The notes beneath the pieces are model-generated. The model ran no database searches, was not told the origin of the DNA, and was given only the letters and a program-made list of their open reading frames with translations. From Candidatus Gastranaerophilales bacterium (GTDB lineage: Bacteria; Cyanobacteriota; Vampirovibrionia; Gastranaerophilales; Gastranaerophilaceae), in NCBI GenBank assembly GCA_944327255.1, contig CALVHA010000001.1, forward strand, positions 88,909 to 152,908: 64,000 bases of DNA, in the 5' to 3' direction. Shown here piece after piece: positions 36,029 to 44,117 of this stretch; position 1 is the first letter of the stretch; each line of letters starts with the position of its first letter. The position numbers and the translations under genes were made by a program.

Positions 36029-36052
36029 CAACCCCCGACAATTCGGGGGTTG
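36029..36052 (-). terminator. Terminator of the 517-aa gene
   Basis: CAACCCCCGA-ATTG-TCGGGGGTTG, a perfect 10-bp stem, followed on the minus strand by CTTTTATG. It may also stop transcription of the 35225-36007 gene. Confidence 0.85.
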
Positions 36053-36080
36053 TTCATTTATGGAAATATGGGGACTATTA

Positions 36081-37634
36081 TTATTGTAAGCTTTCCTGAA
36101 GTTTAGGAATCGCCTTAACGGCTTCATCTTCAGTTTTATATTTTCCGCTTCCAGGAACAACTTTGCCGTTATCACAATATACGACGATCCATTCACCATC
36201 ACGTTGAACCTGTTTATATTTTCTATCACCCTTGCCTTTTTCAACTCTAGCATCATCAAAGCCTCTTCTGGCAATCTCATCGGCATTATCTGCCAATTTA
36301 ACTTTTGTACCATCGGAAAGAGTAATTTCTTTTTTCAACTCACGGTGTTTTCTATCAATTGTCTGGATAGAATCTTCGCCGGAACTCAATTTTTTCTGAA
36401 GATCCTTAAATTCTTTTGAACCTTTTTGTAAAGGGTTCCCGTTTTTATCAACATAAAGTTGAGTATAATGGTAAGGTCCACCACCAACAATTGTAGAGAT
36501 CTTTTGATATTCAGGCGGAAGTTGTTTTACGTCTAAACAAGGTTTTTCATCGCAGTCAGGAGTGACAACAACTATAGGAGGCTTTTCCTCGACTGCAGGT
36601 TTTTCTTCTACTTTTTCAGGTGTAACAATGATTTCTGGTAATTCTGTTTCAAACACTTCCTGAGCCTCGGCACGATAGTCATGTTTACCGTCTCTGTCTT
36701 TAACTAGAGCAGCAGCAGTAACAAAACCTATTGGACCAAGAATTTGCCCTAATCTATTCTTAGCAGTAGCCTTCGCAACAGCACCTGCACCTGCAGATGC
36801 TCCACCTGTTGTTGCATCAGCTGCAGCCCCTGCAACAGCTGTTGCGGCTGCACCACCCCAGATTGCAGTAGCTGCACCTGCACCCAGAAGAATGCCTCTG
36901 TATAACCAGGTTCTATCTTTTCTATACCCTAAACCTGTTGCTTTAATTGCATCTTTTTCGGCATTTTTACTTATTCCACGTTCTTTTGAATGTTCAGCTC
37001 TATCTGCAAGAGTTAATCTGTAAGCAGTTGTATCTTTGGACATTTCTTCTTTGTATTTTTCAGGGTCAAAAACATACTGACCATTTTTACCTTTTATTAA
37101 ATTACCATCAACGTCCGTCATAAAATATTTTTTATAATTAGCTTCTTTTTCGGCAGGATCTGTAATATTTTCTCCGTTAATCATTTTAAGAACTTTTTTA
37201 TTCTTTATTAATTTCGGGATATAAATATCTTCCAATCCCTGTTCTTTCAAATAACTTTTGAAGTTTTCATAAGTTTCTTTATCAATAAATGGAATAGTTA
37301 CCTTAGCTCTTGCCTGGTCTACTTCATTCTTAACCTGATATTTAGCAAGTTTTTCTGCTTCATCAACAGAATAAACTTTTCCGCCGTCATACTTTTGCAT
37401 AAGCAGATAGCCTGCTAACTCAGCTTCACGTAACTTGCGAGTTTCCTTGTTATTAAGAAATTCTCCAATTTTCTTTGCATCCTCCAATGATGCGGTGGAA
37501 ACATCTCCAGGTTCCATAAAAATCGGACCTGAAAGATTTTGAGTTTCTTTCGGTTTTACTTCTTCCGGTCTTTTATTTTGTTTTACGACATTTGCCGTAT
37601 CTGCGGTTTCATAAGAAATAACCTTAATTGTCAT
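36081..37634 (-). CDS. Large signal-less protein with Ala/Gly-rich hydrophobic segment, 517 aa
   Basis: The ATG at 37634 is preferred over a TTG 9 nt upstream because AAGGA lies at suitable distance. The N-terminal half is soluble, helical and Lys/Glu-rich, with a calcium-like DVDGN loop. A hydrophobic region follows (about residues 245-310, GILLGAGAATAIWGGAAATAVAGAAADATTGG in part), then an acidic Pro/Val segment with paired Cys, and a basic C-terminal domain with a VVYCDNGK strand. The overall style matches the 685-aa protein at 32763, with a tRNA gene and a secreted protein between. A GCAATTTTT-N16-TATA element is upstream. Function unknown. Confidence 0.7.
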   Translation of the reverse strand: MTIKVISYETADTANVVKQNKRPEEVKPKETQNLSGPIFMEPGDVSTASLEDAKKIGEFLNNKETRKLREAELAGYLLMQKYDGGKVYSVDEAEKLAKYQVKNEVDQARAKVTIPFIDKETYENFKSYLKEQGLEDIYIPKLIKNKKVLKMINGENITDPAEKEANYKKYFMTDVDGNLIKGKNGQYVFDPEKYKEEMSKDTTAYRLTLADRAEHSKERGISKNAEKDAIKATGLGYRKDRTWLYRGILLGAGAATAIWGGAAATAVAGAAADATTGGASAGAGAVAKATAKNRLGQILGPIGFVTAAALVKDRDGKHDYRAEAQEVFETELPEIIVTPEKVEEKPAVEEKPPIVVVTPDCDEKPCLDVKQLPPEYQKISTIVGGGPYHYTQLYVDKNGNPLQKGSKEFKDLQKKLSSGEDSIQTIDRKHRELKKEITLSDGTKVKLADNADEIARRGFDDARVEKGKGDRKYKQVQRDGEWIVVYCDNGKVVPGSGKYKTEDEAVKAIPKLQESLQ

Positions 37635-37674
37635 TTTCCCCAATCCTTTCCTCGTTAATTTTTATTACCCCTAT

Positions 37675-37708
37675 ATTTCTATAAAAAATTTTGGATAACA
37701 AAAATTGC
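37675..37708 (-). promoter_or_regulatory. GCAATTTTT-N16-TATA element upstream of the 517-aa gene
   Basis: On the minus strand GCAATTTTT (37708-37700), 16 nt, then TATAGAAAT (37683-37675), 40 nt before the start codon. Confidence 0.55.
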
Positions 37709-37793
37709 CTTTTTAAATGAGTCTTTTACATAGAACAGTTGGAAAGGCTTATCTCGCAATAATTTTAGGAAGCATATATATATGTTACATTTC

Positions 37794-38834
37794 TTAATAA
37801 ATATGTTTCAATGCATATTTTAAACGTTCAATTTTTCTATCACTCGTTCCAATACCGGTTAAAAGCATAGTCGATATATCGTTTGTTTTTTCATCTTCAA
37901 TATTATATTTTTCATAAAGCTTTTCAGAAAGTTCATAACCGCTCAATGATGGGATTTTAACAAGAATTTTCGTGATATCATCCCCGCCAAAGATACAGTT
38001 TTGACATGCAAAATGTAACTCTTTTATTTGAGAAATTAAAAAACTAATTTTCTTTTTTCCCTTTTTTGAATTTAAGAAGTTAATATTGACCTCAATAGAA
38101 GCAAGCATCGGATACGATGGGGAAGTGGTAGTAATAAGCCTTAACGCACCATCTAAATCTTTCTCACAATTTGAATGCACCAGAGCGGTAGGATTAAGTC
38201 CTCCTGCTGTTTTATGAAGCGACTGAACTGTAAAATCTGCAATTCTAACAGCACTCTGAGGAAGGTCTTCCGAAAATGGATACAAGGCACCATGCGCCTC
38301 GTCGACAATCAGATACGCCCCGTATTTTTTGCACATGTCCTTAATCTCTTTTAAGTTTGCACAAAAACCTTCATAAGTCGGAGATGTGATAATAACAGCA
38401 GAAATCTTCTCTTTTTTTAGAAATTTCTCAAGCGTCACTGCATCAACAGCCTTTGGAACACCCCACTCACTATCAAAGATCGTCTCATAATATACAGGCT
38501 CAGCCCCTGCAAGAGTTAACGAATTTTTATGACACGGATGAGCATCCTTCCATATAAGAACTTTCTCACCGGATTTTACACAAGCCAAAACTGAAGCTAT
38601 TATTCCGCTTGTAGAACCGTTAGCAAGAAATTTTGTACATTTGGTTCCATAGACATTCTTAGCCCTACTTTCGGCTTTGTACAAAGCCTCCTCCGGCTTA
38701 TGAAAATCCGTCTCTGAAATATCGTATTTATATAAGTTTCGAAGCTTATGAAATATAAAATATTCTTGAGAATGAGATGGAGTTGTAAAAAGAGTCTTAC
38801 GACAGTTTTTCCTCAATAATGAAACCAGACTCAC
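37794..38834 (-). CDS. Orn/Lys/Arg decarboxylase-like PLP enzyme, short form, 346 aa
   Basis: The start is a GTG at 38834, just after the PilZ gene. The fold-type I landmarks are LANGSTSGI (phosphate cup), DAHPCHKN, SPTYEG, VDEAHG (residues 178-182) and SLHKTAGG with the PLP lysine K208. These are the motifs of the arginine/lysine decarboxylase major domain. At 346 aa it is about 130 residues shorter than usual, yet the end still resembles the terminal GxSGxEL...L region, so the C-terminal domain is reduced. It could make polyamine precursors; loss of activity is possible. It is probably co-transcribed with the PilZ gene 8 nt upstream. Confidence 0.85.
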   Translation of the reverse strand: MSLVSLLRKNCRKTLFTTPSHSQEYFIFHKLRNLYKYDISETDFHKPEEALYKAESRAKNVYGTKCTKFLANGSTSGIIASVLACVKSGEKVLIWKDAHPCHKNSLTLAGAEPVYYETIFDSEWGVPKAVDAVTLEKFLKKEKISAVIITSPTYEGFCANLKEIKDMCKKYGAYLIVDEAHGALYPFSEDLPQSAVRIADFTVQSLHKTAGGLNPTALVHSNCEKDLDGALRLITTTSPSYPMLASIEVNINFLNSKKGKKKISFLISQIKELHFACQNCIFGGDDITKILVKIPSLSGYELSEKLYEKYNIEDEKTNDISTMLLTGIGTSDRKIERLKYALKHIY

Positions 38835-38842
38835 AGAAATAC

Positions 38843-39433
38843 CTACTTATTTTTAATTTCAATACTTCTTTTTGTACAATACTGAATAAGCGTCATTCTG
38901 TCACGATTTTCCTTAAACTCAAAACGACCTGAATGAGTATACAAACCGTCTTCCCCTCGTTCAATCCTGATTGGCAGATAAGTACAGGTAACCGACATAC
39001 TTTCCGTCAGCGGAAGAGTAATTTCATATCTACCTTCAATATCAATATTTTCAGCCGTCTTAAACTTCATCCCACCTGCGGAAATATCAAGAGTAAAAAT
39101 TTTATGTTTACAATTTTCACCAGAAAGTTCCAAAGCAAACATGAATTTAATACGGGTAAATTTTCTTCTCTGTAAAAACTTATGCCTAGCAGGACTTGCA
39201 ATTTTTAACACATTACCGTCAATATTTTTTGCATAAGACTCAAAATAAAGGGTTCCATGCTTTGTATCAGTATAAAACTCACAGTAATTATTTTTGAGAA
39301 TTCCCTCAGAATCATAATCTAGAGCCAGAGTAAAGCCTTCAGGAGATACATCAGTTACAACCCCTTTATTAGCAAACTTAAAATTAGCAGGCACCATAGT
39401 AATTCTCTGACCTTTTTCTATTAATTCTCTCAT
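38843..39433 (-). CDS. PilZ-domain protein (c-di-GMP-binding, YcgR-like)
   Basis: The 196-aa protein has an N-terminal YcgR-type split barrel (residues 1-85) with a KGVVTDVSPEG start, and a PilZ domain with RRKFTR (89-94) and LDISAGGMKF (115-124), the RxxxR and [D/N]xSxxG motifs that bind c-di-GMP. PilZ proteins tune pili, flagella or exopolysaccharides. The prepilins and the degenerate GGDEF protein at 62620 are possible partners in this genome. AGAGGG and a TTGCAA-TATAAT promoter precede it. Confidence 0.92.
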   Translation of the reverse strand: MRELIEKGQRITMVPANFKFANKGVVTDVSPEGFTLALDYDSEGILKNNYCEFYTDTKHGTLYFESYAKNIDGNVLKIASPARHKFLQRRKFTRIKFMFALELSGENCKHKIFTLDISAGGMKFKTAENIDIEGRYEITLPLTESMSVTCTYLPIRIERGEDGLYTHSGRFEFKENRDRMTLIQYCTKRSIEIKNK

Positions 39434-39503
39434 ATAAAAACCCTCTTCAAATCTTATCTATAGGAATTATTATAACTTATCCGGCCAAATTTTGCAAGAA
39501 TAC

Positions 39504-39536
39504 TAAAAAAAAAGCTCCTGCCAAAACCGCAGGAGC
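39504..39536 (-). terminator. Terminator ending a likely small RNA
   Basis: GCTCCTGC-GGTTTTG-GCAGGAGC followed by nine T on the minus strand. Confidence 0.92.
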
Positions 39537-39664
39537 AAATACTGAGCAATCAGAAGAGTTGAGGATTTACAATCTTATACTACCCCTTAACACTTCTGAT
39601 ATCATTACCGAAAATATTTATCTTTCATATAAAAAACAACTACTAAAGTACTAGCCTGCTCAAT
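39537..39664 (-). ncRNA. Candidate small RNA between two terminators downstream of secY
   Basis: The region is bounded upstream by the secY terminator (39664-39693) and downstream by a second perfect terminator (39504-39536). It contains ATCAGAAG / CTTCTGAT (8 bp perfect) and a flanking TGAGCA / TGCTCA pair that nest around it, giving a long branched hairpin. No coding frame of note. It could also be read-through RNA from secY or the leader of the PilZ gene, but the PilZ promoter sits after the terminator. No sequence match to SRP, 6S or tmRNA was seen. Confidence 0.45.
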
Positions 39665-39693
39665 AAAAAGAAGCCCCCGCCGAAGGCGAGGGT
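39664..39693 (-). terminator. Terminator of the rpsE-secY operon
   Basis: On the minus strand CCCTCGCC-TTC-GGCGGGGG (with one G-T pair) is followed by CTTCTTTTT, just after the secY stop. Confidence 0.9.
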
Positions 39694-39702
39694 CTTCATT
39701 AA

Positions 39703-41037
39703 TTATTCTTTAAGGAAAGACTCATAATTTCTTGCCAACAAATGAGTTCGAACCTGATTAATTAAATCTAAGGCAACCCCGACCATGATAATCAGGGACG
39801 TAGCTCCAATCCCCTGTAAAGTTTTAATATTAGTAATATAACTTGCAAGAGAAGGAATTAATGCCACTATACCCAATCCCAAAGCGCCGATAAAAGTTGT
39901 TTTAGATAAAATTTTATCTAACGCCTCAGCCGTAGGTTTTCCAGGCTTAACTCCCGGAATTGAAGAACCGTATTTTTTAAGATTAGTTGCAATATCCTTT
40001 GGCTGCATGTTCGGCATGATAGAAGCGTAGAAGAAAGTCAACGCAAAAATCAGCAAGAAATACAACACATAATAAGTAACACCATCCGGACTCATAAAAT
40101 GAGAGAGCCTTACAACCAGATCCTGAACAGCAGGATTCTTAAAATTAGCCTGCCCAACAAGACTTAATACGGTAGATGGGAACAAAAGAATTGCAACCGC
40201 AAAGATAATCGGCATAACACCGCCAGGATTAAGTTTAAACGGAATATATGAATTCATTCCTCCATAAACTTTATTACCAACCTGACGTTTAGGGTTGATA
40301 ATTATAACTTTTCTGACAGCTTCCTGCATAATGACAATTAAAATCATAGTGAGGAAGAAGATAAGTAATAATATAGCAAGCCCCATCTGCATAGCCGAAC
40401 TGTGTGAAACAATCTGCGCAGTTCTTGATGCATAAACAGGAATTCCAGACAAAATACCAACAAAGATAATAAGCGAACCGCCATTACCAATTCCTTTTTC
40501 AGTAATAAGTTCGGAAATCCACATAACAAGCACAGAACCTGCCGTTAAAACAGTTATTGAGCTAATGTAAAACATCAAATGTGGGACATTAGCAATAATA
40601 GCTCCCGGCAGATGTCTTAAATACATCATAAAAATTAATCCTTGCATAGCAGCAAGTACTACAGTAAACAAACGAGTATACTGCATTAATTTTTTTCTGC
40701 CAGCTTCACCTTCTTCTTTCTGCAGTTTTTCCAAAGATGGAATAACAACAGAAACAAGCTGAACAATAATCGATGCAGTGATAAAAGGACCGATACCAAG
40801 CGCAAAGATAGATACGCTCCCTAAAGCACCACCCGAAAACAAATCCAAAAAACCAATAATATTATTCCCCTGAGCAATATTAGAGAATACGGAGTTGTTT
40901 ATCCCATAAAGCGGTAGCTGTGCTCCGAATCTGAACGCAGCAATCATCAGGAAAGTAAATATGATTTTTTGTTTAAGACCTGAAGCATTCCACATGGACA
41001 TCAGGTCATCTGTAGAAGGCATTCTCATTTGTGCCAT
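39703..41037 (-). CDS. secY: Preprotein translocase subunit SecY
   Basis: At 444 aa it has ten membrane helices and the conserved PFITASIIVQL, GGSLIIFVGILSGIP and PGGVMPIIFA stretches. It forms the protein-conducting channel with SecE and SecG. Its ATG overlaps the rplO stop as TAATG. adk, map and infA, which usually follow secY in the spc operon, are not here; a terminator follows instead. Confidence 0.98.
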   Translation of the reverse strand: MAQMRMPSTDDLMSMWNASGLKQKIIFTFLMIAAFRFGAQLPLYGINNSVFSNIAQGNNIIGFLDLFSGGALGSVSIFALGIGPFITASIIVQLVSVVIPSLEKLQKEEGEAGRKKLMQYTRLFTVVLAAMQGLIFMMYLRHLPGAIIANVPHLMFYISSITVLTAGSVLVMWISELITEKGIGNGGSLIIFVGILSGIPVYASRTAQIVSHSSAMQMGLAILLLIFFLTMILIVIMQEAVRKVIIINPKRQVGNKVYGGMNSYIPFKLNPGGVMPIIFAVAILLFPSTVLSLVGQANFKNPAVQDLVVRLSHFMSPDGVTYYVLYFLLIFALTFFYASIMPNMQPKDIATNLKKYGSSIPGVKPGKPTAEALDKILSKTTFIGALGLGIVALIPSLASYITNIKTLQGIGATSLIIMVGVALDLINQVRTHLLARNYESFLKE

Positions 41038-41489
41038 TATACTATCTCAACCTTTCCTCCTGCAGCTTCAATTTTAGCTTTAGCAGACGGAGTAACGTAG
41101 CTGGCTTTAACTGTAAGTGCAGATTTAACTTCACCATTACCAAGAATTCTCAAACCATCAGCTGACGGATGAGCTTTTCTGGCTTCTTTAAGAGCTTCAA
41201 GACTGATTTCTTTTAAACCTAATCCTTCAAGTCTTCCAACATTGATAGCTTCATAGTTAAGTTTATTAATAATCTGGAAGCCTTTCAATTTAGGTAATCT
41301 TCTGTATGCAGGCATCTGACCGCCTTCGAAGCCTCTTTTAGAAGCGCTTCCTGAGCGTTGACCTTCACCGTTATGACCACGGCAAGAAGTTTTACCATGA
41401 CCTGAAGAACGACCTCTGCCTACTCTTTTAGATTTGTGAGTAGCACCTTCGGCAGGTCTTAAGTCTTCTAAAGTAATTTTGTTTGCCAT
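41037..41489 (-). CDS. rplO: 50S ribosomal protein L15
   Basis: The start at 41489 (MANKITLEDLRPAEGA) matches the family; 150 aa. The Gly/Arg-rich SSGHGKTSCRGHNGEGQRSG loop and the MPAYRRLPKLKGF strand are typical. It binds 23S rRNA late in 50S assembly. Its stop overlaps the secY start. Confidence 0.98.
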   Translation of the reverse strand: MANKITLEDLRPAEGATHKSKRVGRGRSSGHGKTSCRGHNGEGQRSGSASKRGFEGGQMPAYRRLPKLKGFQIINKLNYEAINVGRLEGLGLKEISLEALKEARKAHPSADGLRILGNGEVKSALTVKASYVTPSAKAKIEAAGGKVEIV

Positions 41490-41575
41490 TTTATTTTTCC
41501 TCATTTCTATTTTACTTAATATTAATTAATTGTTTATTACCCTATCAGGGATGTTTTATTTTTAATCCTAAAGGA

Positions 41576-41770
41576 CTAAGCTTCAGTAACTTCCAACAGG
41601 TGGGAAACTTTATTAACCATCCCCATGATAGTTGGAGAATTATAGTGTTCAACAACTTGATCTTTTTTAGTCAAACCAAGTCCTCTGACAACTCTTCTTT
41701 GAGTTTCGGAAGCACCGATTAGCCCTTTGACAAGTTTAATTTTAATTTGTTTATTATCATTTTTAGCCAT
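41576..41770 (-). CDS. rpmD: 50S ribosomal protein L30
   Basis: The 64-aa protein shows the L30 pattern: IKIKLVKGLIGASETQRRVVRGLGL and the HYNSPTIMGMVNKVSHLLEV end. It lies between rpsE and rplO as in other genomes. Confidence 0.96.
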   Translation of the reverse strand: MAKNDNKQIKIKLVKGLIGASETQRRVVRGLGLTKKDQVVEHYNSPTIMGMVNKVSHLLEVTEA

Positions 41771-41807
41771 TTTATATAATCCTTATTAATTTTGTACTTA
41801 TCTGAAA

Positions 41808-42455
41808 CTAGTTCAAAAGTTCTGCCATAGTTAAGCCACGTTTTTTAGCAACATCAGAGAATGGAGTAAGCTTTTTCAAAGCATCCATAGTAGCATTAGC
41901 TGCGTTAAGTGGAGACTTAGAACCTAAAGATTTAGACAAGATATTACCGATACCTGCGAGTTCTAGAACGGAACGAACAGCCCCACCAGCAATAATACCA
42001 GTACCTTCTGAAGCCGGTCTTAACATTACAGCACCTGCACCAGATTTACCTGTAATCGGGTGAGGAATGGTTGTTTTGAAAATAGGAACTGTGATAAGAT
42101 TTTTTCTTCCGTCAGCAATAGCTTTTTGAATAGCAATTATAACTTCAGAAGCTTTAGCACAACCAACGCCTACCTGACCTTTTTGGTTTCCGACGATAAC
42201 AATTGCACGGAAGCTTAATTTTTTACCACCCTTAACAACTTTAGTAACACGGCTGATTTGAACAACTCTTTCTGTCCATTCTGATTGAGGTTTTTCTTCA
42301 GCATTTTCTATTCTTTGTTTTCTGCCTTTACCTCTTCTTTGAGATTTAGCAGGTTTTTCTTCTACAGCTTCAACAGCATCTGCTGTTTCAACAACTTCAG
42401 CAGTTTCTACAGCTTCTGTCTCAACTGTTAATTCTTCTTTGTTTTCTTCAGTCAT
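41808..42455 (-). CDS. rpsE: 30S ribosomal protein S5 with acidic N-terminal extension
   Basis: The conserved part (about residues 57-215) has [33 protein letters not shown] and the [14 protein letters not shown] motif. The first ~45 residues are an added Glu/Val/Ala-rich acidic extension, then a basic RRGKGRKQR stretch. S5 acts in mRNA helicase activity and decoding fidelity. rplR, which normally precedes rpsE, is missing; the gene upstream is unrelated, so the spc operon is split here. Confidence 0.97.
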   Translation of the reverse strand: MTEENKEELTVETEAVETAEVVETADAVEAVEEKPAKSQRRGKGRKQRIENAEEKPQSEWTERVVQISRVTKVVKGGKKLSFRAIVIVGNQKGQVGVGCAKASEVIIAIQKAIADGRKNLITVPIFKTTIPHPITGKSGAGAVMLRPASEGTGIIAGGAVRSVLELAGIGNILSKSLGSKSPLNAANATMDALKKLTPFSDVAKKRGLTMAELLN

Positions 42456-42597
42456 TGTAATTTTTACCTTTCATAAATTAGTTAATAGCTAATTGTGATA
42501 TCATTTCAATATCTTAAAAATCAAGAATACGCCAAAAATTACGCTATTTAAAGCTATTTGGAAATCGTATTCGGGTTATAACTTTTCTGACAAAATA

Positions 42598-42626
42598 AAA
42601 TTATCACAATCAATCATTAAAATCAA
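42598..42626 (-). promoter_or_regulatory. Possible promoter of the rpsE-rpmD-rplO-secY operon
   Basis: TTGATT (complement of 42621-42626), 17 nt, TAATTT (complement of 42598-42603). It leaves a leader of roughly 140 nt before rpsE, enough for ribosomal-protein autoregulation; no known S8 or other binding structure could be identified. Confidence 0.4.
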
Positions 42627-42634
42627 GAGTGATG

Positions 42635-43216
42635 TTACATTTCTTTAATTTTAACGCATCTTACACCAAGACTTTTAAAATTATCTTTAAATGCATCAAT
42701 TGTCCCTTCAGAATAATTTATCCCATAGTGCAACCCATCTACGGCCGAATCCTTAAGCCAAAAATAACCATTATGATATTGAAGGGAATGGGAAAATTTA
42801 ATTAAAGAAGATGGATTACAATAATTTTTAACAGAAATAGACTGAACTTTGCAAGATGGAGACTTATAACAAGAATCCACAAACTGTTTTTTATTTTTAG
42901 CCACAAGCCCATTTGATGCAAAAAGCCTCTGACAGTTTTCGGAAGAGAGCCAAATATACCAAGCCTGTTCACGTGTCGGCAGAGACATATCCAAACTACT
43001 GCAATAAGACGAAGCCTGATAATATCCAGCCTTAAATCCGGCATCCTGTCCAAGACAAATCTTTTTCCCGTCCTCATAAGGTATAAAACTACACTCATCA
43101 TTTGGAAAATGTTTAGACTTGAAAAAGACATTATTATATTTATACCTTAGGACAATACCAATAAGAAAAATAACAAGTACAATAATTAAATAAAAAAACT
43201 TCTTAAACTCGTCCAA
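42635..43216 (-). CDS. Membrane-anchored DUF1566/Lcl-like protein, 193 aa
   Basis: The start is a TTG at 43216, preceded by TTGGAG; the longer frame from 43288 runs through the promoter TATAAT and is rejected. One N-terminal membrane helix (about residues 7-25) anchors an extracytoplasmic domain with six or more Cys. The SSYCSSLDMSLPTREQAW motif, the GYFWLKDS strand and the final GVRCVKI match the C-type-lectin-like DUF1566/Lcl pattern. A substrate or surface-binding role is likely. It diverges from the TrbI-like gene at 43303. Confidence 0.75.
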   Translation of the reverse strand: MDEFKKFFYLIIVLVIFLIGIVLRYKYNNVFFKSKHFPNDECSFIPYEDGKKICLGQDAGFKAGYYQASSYCSSLDMSLPTREQAWYIWLSSENCQRLFASNGLVAKNKKQFVDSCYKSPSCKVQSISVKNYCNPSSLIKFSHSLQYHNGYFWLKDSAVDGLHYGINYSEGTIDAFKDNFKSLGVRCVKIKEM

Positions 43217-43240
43217 AATAATTCTCCAAATAATAGAGCA

Positions 43241-43269
43241 ATTATACTTGCAATTTTTACAAAAATCAA
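43241..43269 (-). promoter_or_regulatory. Promoter of the DUF1566-like gene, overlapping a GCAATTTTT element on the other strand
   Basis: TTGATT (complement of 43264-43269), 17 nt, then a perfect TATAAT (complement of 43241-43246). The plus-strand GCAATTTTT (43250-43258) of the divergent gene lies inside the spacer. Confidence 0.8.
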
Positions 43270-43302
43270 CTAAAATGATTAAGTTCAATGGAGAGTAAAC
43301 TT

Positions 43303-43986
43303 ATGAAACTAAAAATATTTACAATAATACTTTCTATATTATTATTGACACAAACTGTGATTGCTGCACCTTTTAATGCTAATGCAAAAACAAAAAGAAT
43401 ACCTGCGGGAACAAAATTCTCACTCGAATTATTGAACTCGATTTCGACACTAAATCCTGAGGGAACAGAATTTTCGGCAATATTAATAACAGACCAAACA
43501 TCAGGATCAGATGTAATTCTTCCTTCTGGTTCTCTAGTACGAGGGACAGTAAAGAAAATTGAACCAGCAAAAAGATTATCAAAAGGAGCAATACTTTATC
43601 TCGATTTTGACCACATTGTAACCCCTAATGGCAGACAGCTCCCTCTGTCACTTTCTGTAGTTGGGCGTTCAGACATGACATACGATGGAGGAATAACAAC
43701 TACAAAAGGGTATGGACAAGCCGTCAAGGAGAATTGGAACAAAACCGTTGACATTACCAAAACAGCAACTGAATGGGGGATTGACACTGGAGATAATATG
43801 ATTAACGGCTATGGTAAAATTCTTACGGTTCCAGTTGGTGCAATAGGAGGAGGTATTGGCGGAGGAGCTTACTTTGTAGGTGACAGTATGGCTGACTTAT
43901 TCCGAAAAGGAAAAGATGTACAACTTTTCAAAGGAGAACAACTTCAGGTAATATTGACAGATCCTATTGATGTACCTGTTATTTAA
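43303..43986 (+). CDS. Secreted TrbI/VirB10-like beta-domain protein with glycine zipper, 227 aa
   Basis: The ATG at 43303 is preceded by GGAGAG. Signal peptide to about residue 22 (TVIAAP). The family pattern is complete: RIPAGTKFSLEL, EGTEFSAIL, VILPSGSLVRGTV, AKRLSKGA, LDFDHIVTPNGRQLPL, then a Gly zipper (VGAIGGGIGGGAYFVG, about residues 187-202), and KGKDVQLFKGEQLQVILTDPIDV. This is the clearest match among the four paralogs to the TrbI/VirB10 C-terminal fold. Function unknown; the envelope location is inferred. Confidence 0.8.
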   Translation: MKLKIFTIILSILLLTQTVIAAPFNANAKTKRIPAGTKFSLELLNSISTLNPEGTEFSAILITDQTSGSDVILPSGSLVRGTVKKIEPAKRLSKGAILYLDFDHIVTPNGRQLPLSLSVVGRSDMTYDGGITTTKGYGQAVKENWNKTVDITKTATEWGIDTGDNMINGYGKILTVPVGAIGGGIGGGAYFVGDSMADLFRKGKDVQLFKGEQLQVILTDPIDVPVI

Positions 43987-43993
43987 AATTATA

Positions 43994-44020
43994 AAAACTC
44001 CGGAATCCGGAGTTTTTTTT
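43994..44020 (+). terminator. Terminator after the TrbI-like gene
   Basis: AAAACTCCGGA-A-TCCGGAGTTTTTTTT. Confidence 0.93.
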
Positions 44021-44045
44021 ATGAGATGTAAAACTTTTATAAGGA

Positions 44046-44075
44046 TTGGGGCTTTTAGTATTTTAATGATATAAT
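44046..44075 (+). promoter_or_regulatory. Promoter of glmS
   Basis: TTGGGG (44046-44051), 18 nt, TATAAT (44070-44075). The leader is short (about 35 nt), so no glmS ribozyme is present. Confidence 0.65.
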
Positions 44076-44117
44076 AAAAACATAGTCATATTAAAAAAAG
44101 GAGAGAATAAAAGAGAT

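Noticed and set aside
32763..37634. Type III secretion locus
   Set aside because: Only translocator-like composition is seen; no ATPase, needle, ring or chaperone gene is present.
44076..44117. glmS ribozyme in the glmS leader
   Set aside because: The leader is only about 40 nt, much too short.
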